From positions 1 through 14,689 of the forward strand of contig JAFWLX010000082.1 in NCBI GenBank assembly GCA_017510875.1: a DNA stretch of 14,689 bases, in the 5' to 3' direction. This document shows, piece by piece, positions 6,940 through 13,205 of this stretch; the stretch's first letter is position 1, and every line of letters begins with the position of its first letter. The stretch comes from Atopobiaceae bacterium. GTDB taxonomy: Bacteria; Actinomycetota; Coriobacteriia; Coriobacteriales; Atopobiaceae. Under the pieces are notes generated by a model. It saw only the letters and a list, made by a program, of their open reading frames with translations. It was not told where the DNA came from and did no database searches. The position numbers and the translations under genes are program-made.

Positions 6940-8373
6940 ATGAGCGACGAAACCCAAGCCACACGCAAGCGGGCGCAGGTACAAGACATCAACCGCTCGC
7001 TCTACGACTTCAAGATGAGCGAGGAGGGCTACGAGCGCTACGCCGACGGCCTCTCAACCGACATCGTGCGCGCCATCTCTGAGAAGAAGGACGAGCCCGC
7101 CTGGATGCTCGAGATGCGCCTGCGGGCTCTTGCCTGCTACGAAGAGATGCAGATGCCCGCCAACTGGGGCCCCTCCATCGAGATGCTTGACCTCAACCAC
7201 ATAAGCGCGTACGTATCTCCCAAGACCAAGCAGGCCGACAGCTGGGACGACGTGCCCGAGGACATCAAGAACACCTTTGAGCGCTTGGGTATCCCCGAGG
7301 CCGAGCGCGAAAGCCTGGCTGGTGTAGGCGCCCAGTACGACTCGGAGATCGTGTATCACAACATGCGTGCCGAGGTGGCCGACCAGGGCGTCATCTACAC
7401 CACCATCGAGGACGCCCTGCACGACCCCGAGCTTGAGCCCATTGTGCACGAGTACTTTGGCAAGCTTATTCCCATGCGCGACCACAAGTTTGCGGCACTG
7501 CACTACGCCGTGTGGAGCGGCGGCTCGTTTGTGTACGTACCCGAGGGCATCACGCTCCCCTACCCGCTTCAGAGCTACTTCCGCCTGAACGCTGCCGGTG
7601 CCGGCCAGTTTGAGCACACGCTCATTATTGTGGAACCCGGTGCGGACCTGCACTTTATTGAGGGTTGCTCGGCACCCAAGTACTACGAGGCAAACCTGCA
7701 TGCCGGAGCGGTAGAGCTGTTTGTAAAGGACCGTGCGCGCCTGCGCTACAGCACCATCGAAAACTGGTCCAAGAACATGTTCAACCTCAATACCAAGCGC
7801 GCCACTGTGGGTGCTGACGCCAAGATGGAGTGGGTCTCGGGCAGCTTTGGTAGTCACGTGAGCTACCTCTATCCCACCACCATCATGCAAGGCGCACGTT
7901 CTACCTGCGAGTTTACCGGCATCACCTTTGCCGGCGCCACACAAGACCTAGACACCGGATGCAAGGTGATCCTCAACGGGCCCGATACCACAGCCAGCGT
8001 GGACACCAAGTCCATCAGCAAGGACGGCGGCCTCAACACCTTCCGCAGCTCGGTGATGATAGGACGTCATGCCGATCGCGCCCGTGCCACGGTAAGCTGC
8101 GCCTCGCTCATGCTCGACGACATCAGCCGCTCGGACACCATTCCGGCTATGGACGTGCGCAACGGGAGCGCCAGCGTAGGGCACGAGGCAACCATCGGTC
8201 GCATCTCGGATGACACGATTCTCTATCTTATGAGCCGCGGTTGCAGCGAGAACGAGGCCCGCACCATGGTGGTGAATGGCTTTGCCGACCCTGTAAGCAA
8301 AGAGTTGCCCATGGAGTACGCCATTGAGATGAACAACCTCATTAAGCTCGAGATGGAGGGGGCGATAGGATAA
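6940..8373 (+). CDS. sufB: Fe-S cluster assembly scaffold protein SufB
   Basis: SufB is the main scaffold subunit of the SufBC2D complex, where sulfide and iron are assembled into a cluster. The 477-residue product has a helical N-terminal part and a central beta-helix. The conserved block VRNGSASVGHEATIGRISDD contains H415-E416, equivalent to the functional His-Glu pair of E. coli SufB. The tail ELPMEYAIEMNNLIKLEMEG is typical of actinobacterial SufB. C387 sits where the key scaffold cysteine is expected. There the usual CDSL/CDAL reads CASL, a change at a normally acidic position. The frame is open further upstream to 6871, but ATG at 6940 gives the usual N-terminus, has GAGG nine bases ahead, and avoids overlap with sufC. 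Its TAA overlaps the sufD ATG by one base. Confidence 0.96.
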   Translation: MSDETQATRKRAQVQDINRSLYDFKMSEEGYERYADGLSTDIVRAISEKKDEPAWMLEMRLRALACYEEMQMPANWGPSIEMLDLNHISAYVSPKTKQADSWDDVPEDIKNTFERLGIPEAERESLAGVGAQYDSEIVYHNMRAEVADQGVIYTTIEDALHDPELEPIVHEYFGKLIPMRDHKFAALHYAVWSGGSFVYVPEGITLPYPLQSYFRLNAAGAGQFEHTLIIVEPGADLHFIEGCSAPKYYEANLHAGAVELFVKDRARLRYSTIENWSKNMFNLNTKRATVGADAKMEWVSGSFGSHVSYLYPTTIMQGARSTCEFTGITFAGATQDLDTGCKVILNGPDTTASVDTKSISKDGGLNTFRSSVMIGRHADRARATVSCASLMLDDISRSDTIPAMDVRNGSASVGHEATIGRISDDTILYLMSRGCSENEARTMVVNGFADPVSKELPMEYAIEMNNLIKLEMEGAIG

Positions 8374-9482
8374 TGGCAGACCGCATCATCACGGCCAACC
8401 AGGCCGACCTCACCACGCTTGCCCACGTCAACGTGCCCCCTGCGCAAACCTGGAACTACCTGCGTACCAACGACATCACCTTTGAGGTGCCCACGCCCCA
8501 CTTTGTGGGTGATGTGTACGCACGCCTTCCCCAGATCTTTGAGCAGGTGGAATGTGGCATTGGCCCTGAGGCCGTCACATGGATCACGCGCGCGGCAGGA
8601 GACGCCCGCTACATTGAGGTACGGGCAGGAGAGGCAAGCAAAGATCCCATCTACGTGGACATTGACTGTGCGGACACCCAGGTGCACGACACCGGCGTGC
8701 TGGTGCGCTCAGGCGCGCATGCCACCATTGTCACCTGTGCGCACGGCCAGAACGGACATACGTCAGCCTCGCTTCTGCGCGTTGTTGCCGAGCAAGACGC
8801 TCGCGTTACCATTATCGAGATAGTTGCCGCAGGAGCAGGCCAGCAGCACCTGGATGCCGTAGGCATCGAGGCCTCCAACGGGGCACGCATCGAGATGCGT
8901 CAGTACGCCCTAGGCGGCGAGAAGGTGGCGCTGGGCCTGTGCTGCAACCTGGCAGGTACTAGCTCGCGCTTTACGCTTGACACCCGCTACCTTGCCGCAG
9001 ACACCGATGTGCTTGACGTAAACCACGTGGTGCGCCAGCGCGGCCGTCACACGCGCGCCGACATTGTGACCACCGGCATTCTGGCCGACTCTGCCCGCAA
9101 GACCATGCGCGAGACCATCGACCTTATCCATGGCGCCAAGTTTGCCGAAGGCTCCGAGATCGAGACCGTACTGGTCACCGGCGACAACGTGGTGAACAAG
9201 ACCCTGCCGGTCATTCTCTGTGACGAGGAGGATGTGGCGGGCAATCATGGTGCCTCCATCGGTTCCATCAGTCCCGAGCAGCTAGACTTCCTTGCCAGTC
9301 GTGGCCTCTCTGAAGAGCAGGCCGAGCAGCTCTTTGCTCGCGCCCTCTTTGACGATGCCACCATCCACGCAGGCACTGCCAAAGCCCGTGCCGCAGTGCT
9401 TGAGCGCGCCAGTCTGGTGCTGGGCGCAGACGTCGCCCAAGACATTGCTGAAGTGCTTGGATTTGCCGCAGAGGAGGCATGA
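8373..9482 (+). CDS. sufD: Fe-S cluster assembly protein SufD
   Basis: SufD is the SufB paralogue that completes the SufBC2D scaffold and is needed for iron acquisition and cluster formation. The 369-residue protein carries the family core VVNKTLPVILCDEEDVAGNHGASIGSI in its last third. H292 of NHGAS corresponds to the functional His of E. coli SufD, and SPEQLDFLASRGLSEEQAEQLF follows, the usual C-terminal helical region. Its ATG is shared with the sufB stop (TAATG), and its TGA overlaps the first ATG of sufS, so translation is probably coupled through all three. The N-terminal third is poorly conserved, as is normal in this family. Confidence 0.94.
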   Translation: MADRIITANQADLTTLAHVNVPPAQTWNYLRTNDITFEVPTPHFVGDVYARLPQIFEQVECGIGPEAVTWITRAAGDARYIEVRAGEASKDPIYVDIDCADTQVHDTGVLVRSGAHATIVTCAHGQNGHTSASLLRVVAEQDARVTIIEIVAAGAGQQHLDAVGIEASNGARIEMRQYALGGEKVALGLCCNLAGTSSRFTLDTRYLAADTDVLDVNHVVRQRGRHTRADIVTTGILADSARKTMRETIDLIHGAKFAEGSEIETVLVTGDNVVNKTLPVILCDEEDVAGNHGASIGSISPEQLDFLASRGLSEEQAEQLFARALFDDATIHAGTAKARAAVLERASLVLGADVAQDIAEVLGFAAEEA

Positions 9483-10744
9483 TGCTGAGCCCAAAACAAC
9501 TGTCATCCATCGAGGCCAACCCCTATAAGGCCGACTTTCCGCTGCTTGCCAAGCACCCCGAGATCGTATTTCTTGACAGCGCTGCCACCTCACAGAGACC
9601 TGCGGTGGTTCTTGATGCCGAGCGCAGCTTCTACGAGAACATGAATGCCAATCCCCTGCGCGGGCTGTATCGTCTCTCGGTAGAGGCAACAGCTTCCATA
9701 GAGGAGGCGCGCAAGCATGCCGCTGCCTTCATCGGCGCCGTTGACGAGGCTGGCAAGCCCCAAGGATCCGAGATAGTGTTCACCCGCAACGCAAGCGAAT
9801 CGCTTAACCTGGTGGCGCACACGCTTCCGCAGCTGGTAGACCTTGGTCCCGGCGATGACGTGGTCATCTCGATAATGGAGCACCACTCAAACATCATTCC
9901 CTGGCAGCAGGTGTGCAAGGCCACGGGCGCCAACCTGGTGTACCTACGCCTAGACGACAGCTACACCATCACACCCGAGGAGATTGAGGCAAAGATTGGC
10001 CCCTCTGCAAAGATTGTCTCGGTCACCCATGTGTCAAACGTGCTAGGTGTGGAAAATGATGTTGCCGCCATAGCCAATCGTGCTCACCAAATGGGCGCAG
10101 TGATGGTGGTTGACGGTGCGCAGTCGGTTCCGCACATCAAGGTGGACGTACATGACTTGGGCTGCGACCTGCTGGCCTTCTCGGCCCACAAGATGGGTGG
10201 TCCCATGGGCATTGGCGTGCTGTGGGGCAAGGCAAGCCTGCTTGACGCACTGCCTCCCTTCCTCACGGGCGGCGAGATGATTGACACGGTGACCGAGACC
10301 AGCGCCGTATGGGCGCCCGTACCGCACAAGTTTGAGGCAGGCACGCAGGACGCGGCGGGAAGCTATGCCTTTGATGCGGCGCTAGGATACCTTACCCGTC
10401 AGGACATGAATGTCCTGGAAGAGCGCGAGCGCCTGCTGGCTACCTACCTTACCGACCAGTTGGATGCATTGGACTTTGTCTCCATCGTGGGACCTCGCGA
10501 CGGCAGCCGTCACATTGGCGCAGTGTCGTTTAACGTACAAGACGTTCACCCGCATGACGTTGCCTCGATCCTTGACATGGGCGACGTCTGCATTCGCGCC
10601 GGGCACCATTGCGCGCAGCCTCTGCTTACCTACCTGGGCGAGCAGAGCACCTGCCGTGCCAGCATTGCCTTCTACAACGATAAGAGTGATATCGATGCCC
10701 TGGTTGAAGGGCTCAAAAACGTTTGGCAGGTGTTTCATGGCTAA
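9479..10744 (+). CDS. sufS: Cysteine desulfurase SufS (class V aminotransferase fold, type II)
   Basis: SufS is a PLP enzyme that takes sulfur from L-cysteine as a persulfide and passes it to SufU. Of its 421 residues, the PLP lysine is K238 in FSAHKMGGPMGIG, D212 and Q215 lie in VDGAQ, the catalytic-base region is MEHHSN at 133-138, and the persulfide cysteine is C378 in IRAGHHCAQPLL. The short RAGHHCAQP loop marks a type II (SufS) rather than IscS enzyme. Tandem ATGs at 9479 and 9482 follow GAGGAGG very closely. The second has better spacing, so the protein may be one residue shorter. The 3' end overlaps the presumed sufU start by eight bases. Confidence 0.96.
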   Translation: MMLSPKQLSSIEANPYKADFPLLAKHPEIVFLDSAATSQRPAVVLDAERSFYENMNANPLRGLYRLSVEATASIEEARKHAAAFIGAVDEAGKPQGSEIVFTRNASESLNLVAHTLPQLVDLGPGDDVVISIMEHHSNIIPWQQVCKATGANLVYLRLDDSYTITPEEIEAKIGPSAKIVSVTHVSNVLGVENDVAAIANRAHQMGAVMVVDGAQSVPHIKVDVHDLGCDLLAFSAHKMGGPMGIGVLWGKASLLDALPPFLTGGEMIDTVTETSAVWAPVPHKFEAGTQDAAGSYAFDAALGYLTRQDMNVLEERERLLATYLTDQLDALDFVSIVGPRDGSRHIGAVSFNVQDVHPHDVASILDMGDVCIRAGHHCAQPLLTYLGEQSTCRASIAFYNDKSDIDALVEGLKNVWQVFHG

Positions 10745-11182
10745 CACACTCTATACGCCGTCTTTCTGGACCACGCTAAGAACCCCGACTACAAGTATCA
10801 GATGGACGATGCAACCTACAGCCATGAGGGCATCAATCCCTCGTGTGGCGACGAGTTGACCTTCTCGGTGCGCATGGCCGCCGACGGCACCATTGAGGAG
10901 GCAGCCTTTGTGGGCTGTGGATGCGCCATCAGCCAGGCGTCGGCCGACATGATGAGCGACCTCATGATTGACAAGACGCCCGCCGAGGCCATTGCGCTCT
11001 GCGAGCTGTTCAAGCGCATGATTCGCGGCGAAGAGACCGACGAGGAGTTGCTGGAAGAACAGCTTGACGAGGCTGCCATGCTCCGTGACATTGCCCACAT
11101 GCCTGCACGGGTTAAGTGCGCCGAGCTTGCCTGGCGCACTTTGCAAGAGATGCTTGAGGCACATGGTGGAAAGGACGACTAG
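10737..11182 (+). CDS. sufU: Sulfur-transfer protein SufU, apparently frameshifted near the 5' end
   Basis: SufU is a zinc-dependent sulfur acceptor that takes persulfide from SufS and feeds the SufBCD scaffold. The intact frame from ATG 10802 (126 residues) has the zinc-ligand and acceptor motifs: NPSCGDELTF, GCGCAISQASADMMSD and ARVKCAELAW. The family N-terminus, however, is encoded before that ATG: FLDHAKNPDYKYQ lies in the same frame but has no start codon after the sufS stop at 10742-10744. ATG 10737 overlaps sufS, has GGCAGG upstream and gives MANTLY, then is out of frame. One extra base between 10754 and 10755 would join them as MANTLY-xAVFLDH, matching the usual LYxxVxxDH. Either the gene has a real one-base deletion, or the assembly has an error, or a shortened protein starts at 10802 without an obvious ribosome site. 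Confidence 0.88.
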
Positions 11183-11184
11183 CC

Positions 11185-11625
11185 ATGGCAGGCGGAATGT
11201 TCTCGACTAAGGGCCGCTATGCCCTTAGGGCCATGGGAGATCTGGCACAGCATCCCGGCTGGGTGTCGCTTGGTGACGTCTCGGAGCGCCAGCATATCTC
11301 ACGCAAGTACCTTGAGCAGGTCATTGCCCTTATGCACAAGGCGGGATACGTAGAGAGCTTGCGCGGCAAGGGTGGCGGGTACCGCCTTACCCGCAAGCCC
11401 GAGGAGTACACTCTGGGGCAGATACTACGGGCAGCAGAAGGATCGCTTGCGCCGGTCTCTTGTCTTGACTGCACCAACGACGAAATCTGTCCTATCGTTG
11501 AGACCTGCCCCACCGTGAGCATGTGGCGTGACCTGGGCAAAGTGACCAGCGGATACTTGGACAGCAAGACGTTGGCCGACCTTGTCAGCGGATCTTTGGA
11601 CGACCAAACCACAGAGAAAGAATGA
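11185..11625 (+). CDS. Rrf2-family transcriptional regulator (IscR/SufR-like)
   Basis: A 146-residue winged-helix regulator, probably controlling the suf operon in response to Fe-S supply. The N-terminal half has the family signature FSTKGRYALRAMGDLA, a recognition-helix region HISRKYLEQVIALMHKAGYVES, and the wing LRGKGGGYRLTRKPEEYTL. Four cysteines follow at positions 93, 96, 102 and 108 (SCLDCTNDEICPIVETCPT). Spacing of five residues between 96, 102 and 108 is what IscR-type proteins use to hold a cluster. It starts two bases after sufU. An internal ATG at 11197 gives the more usual MFSTKG start, but 11185 has the better ribosome site (AAGGA). As the last gene of the operon, it suggests autoregulation. 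Confidence 0.93.
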   Translation: MAGGMFSTKGRYALRAMGDLAQHPGWVSLGDVSERQHISRKYLEQVIALMHKAGYVESLRGKGGGYRLTRKPEEYTLGQILRAAEGSLAPVSCLDCTNDEICPIVETCPTVSMWRDLGKVTSGYLDSKTLADLVSGSLDDQTTEKE

Positions 11626-11629
11626 GAAT

Positions 11630-11658
11630 CACGAGGGCGACGGTAGGTCGCCCTCGTG
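11630..11658 (+). terminator. Strong hairpin terminator of the suf operon
   Basis: CACGAGGGCGAC at 11630-11641 and GTCGCCCTCGTG at 11647-11658 form a perfect 12-bp stem with loop GGTAG, only four bases after the regulator's stop. The following TTGTAA is a weak T-tract, so termination may be partial or factor-assisted. Confidence 0.75.
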
Positions 11659-11741
11659 TTGTAACGGGCATCGCAGTCGATTAGCCAACACCGCCGTAGG
11701 TAAGACGATCGGCATATTAGGGAACGCATGGGGGATAACGC

Positions 11742-12851
11742 ATGAATCGTGAAAACCAGATCATCAGGGCAAGTGCCATCAATATTGCAGGCAACGTCTT
11801 GCTTGCCGTGGTAAAGGGCATCACCGGAACCCTAACGGGCTCCATTGCCATCACGCTTGATGCTGTGAACAGCTTGGCCGACGCGCTGTCGTCAGTCATT
11901 GCCATCATCGGTACAAAGCTTGCCGGAAAGTCAGCAGATCGCAATCATCCCTTTGGCTACGGCCGCATAGAGTACCTCTCGTCTATCGTCATCGCCGCCC
12001 TCATCCTATCTGCAGGCATCTCCTCTTTTGTCGAGGCTCTGCGCAGCATCATCCATCCGACGGATCCTCAGTACAGCGTCGTCACGATCCTCATTGTTGC
12101 GGCAGCAGCATGCGTAAAGTTTGGTTTGGGCGCCTTGCTGCTACGCGAGGGAAAGCGCCTGGGATCGGGCTCGCTTATAGGCTCGGGCACCGACTCGTTT
12201 ATGGATGGCGGCGTCTCATGCGCCACATGCGTTGCCGGCATCGTGTACATGGCGTTTGGCTGGAAAGTCGAGTCGTGGCTCGCAGCGGTCATCGCCCTGC
12301 TCATCATCAAGGGAGGCATATCTCTACTTTTCGAGACCGCCTCAAAGCTGCTTGGAGAACGCGCAGATCCAGAGATTGTAGCCAAGGTGGAACGCGAGGC
12401 GCAATCCGTTGACAAGGTAAAGCTCGCAAATGGCCTTGTGTTACAGGACTTTGGACCGGACCGTCTGACTGGATCCATCCACCTTACTGTGGACGGGCAG
12501 ATGAGCGTTGCCGAGTTTGACACCGTTGCCCGTGCTACCCAGAATCGCGTCTATGAGAACTGCGGCGTTGTCCTGACAGGCGTTACACCCTACCCCGATG
12601 TCACGGCCGATGATGCAAGCCTGCGCGAGATCCGTACCGCCGTAAGTCACATCGTATGGTCAAACGATAATGTAGTCGACCTGCGTGGCCTGTACGTGGA
12701 CAGCAACACGTCCACCGTACGCTTTGACGCCATCGTTAAATTTGGTTCTGGCGACCGCACCGAGCTGCAAACGCAGCTGCTCGCGGCATGTGAGGCAGAG
12801 TGCCCAGGCTGGAAGTTTGACATCCGCGTGATACCCGAGTTTGGCGACTGA
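11742..12851 (+). CDS. Cation diffusion facilitator (CDF) metal efflux transporter, possibly Mn2+
   Basis: A 369-residue inner-membrane antiporter that exports divalent metal. About six hydrophobic segments occupy residues 12-215, followed by a cytoplasmic domain that dimerises in this family. Its length beyond residue 300 suggests an extended or doubled C-terminal domain. The metal-site motif of the second helix is N43-x3-D47 (LDAVNSLADALSS) and that of the fifth is D151-x3-D155 (GTDSFMDGG). Zinc exporters usually have His in these positions; N/DxxxD with DxxxD is the pattern of the manganese branch. ATG 11742 has GGGGGAT five bases upstream. A six-codon frame (ATG 11728 to TGA 11745) ends in an ATGA overlap with this start. 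The hairpin at 11630-11658 separates it from suf, so it is probably its own unit. Confidence 0.9.
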   Translation: MNRENQIIRASAINIAGNVLLAVVKGITGTLTGSIAITLDAVNSLADALSSVIAIIGTKLAGKSADRNHPFGYGRIEYLSSIVIAALILSAGISSFVEALRSIIHPTDPQYSVVTILIVAAAACVKFGLGALLLREGKRLGSGSLIGSGTDSFMDGGVSCATCVAGIVYMAFGWKVESWLAAVIALLIIKGGISLLFETASKLLGERADPEIVAKVEREAQSVDKVKLANGLVLQDFGPDRLTGSIHLTVDGQMSVAEFDTVARATQNRVYENCGVVLTGVTPYPDVTADDASLREIRTAVSHIVWSNDNVVDLRGLYVDSNTSTVRFDAIVKFGSGDRTELQTQLLAACEAECPGWKFDIRVIPEFGD

Positions 12852-12943
12852 CGATCACAAGGCCTCAGAAGGTAGCTGGCGGATACCCGAGCAGCACGAC
12901 ACTGGCTGGTCTCGTACGCAAACCAGCGACAAAACGCTTAACA

Positions 12944-12975
12944 GGAGGATTGGGGTGGCCTTCCCCCAATCCTCC
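12944..12975. terminator. 12-bp hairpin, probable bidirectional terminator
   Basis: GGAGGATTGGGG at 12944-12955 pairs exactly with CCCCAATCCTCC at 12964-12975 around an eight-base loop. Neither side has a long T-tract; on the minus strand it is followed by TGTTAAG. It lies between two converging genes and only four bases past the stop of the small minus-strand frame, so it may stop transcription from both sides. Confidence 0.6.
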
Positions 12976-12979
12976 AAAC

Positions 12980-13090
12980 CTAAAACATCCTATTCCAGCA
13001 TTTGATGAGGGTCACGACGCTGGTATCGTCCATGCGCTCGTAGCGCATCTCGTCTACGCTCGTGCCATCACTGCACCGTTGCAAGAACAT
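12980..13090 (-). pseudogene. Small ORF of 36 codons, possible gene remnant or small protein
   Basis: The frame reads from ATG 13090 to TAG 12980-12982. I do not recognise the product, but from DGTSVDEMRYERMDDTSVV onward the codons end mostly in G or C, like the real genes around it, and a terminator-like hairpin follows immediately. This suggests either the preserved 3' end of a lost gene or a genuine small protein. A weak AGGGTTAGG lies just before the ATG. There is no signal peptide or membrane segment. Confidence 0.3.
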
Positions 13091-13205
13091 GACCTAACCC
13101 TGATGGTGGCTTTTGTTCCGTCAATCGTCGTGTTGATGTCTATGTTCTGCTCCCGTCTGCCACGACGTGTGGTCTTGGTCGGTCGTATGCCCCGTGACCG
13201 CCAAC

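Larger units (their letters stand above)
12852..13205. other. Largely non-coding spacer between convergent genes
   Basis: This stretch lies between the end of the CDF gene (plus) and the end of the glycosyltransferase-like gene (minus). It holds a weak hairpin, GCTGGT at 12905-12910 with ACCAGC at 12922-12927, the strong hairpin at 12944-12975, and a 36-codon minus-strand frame at 12980-13090. I see no further supported gene or RNA in it. Confidence 0.6.

Noticed and set aside
7054..7944. 296-codon minus-strand frame within sufB
   Set aside because: SufB is unmistakable on the plus strand; the antisense product has no motif and no ribosome site.
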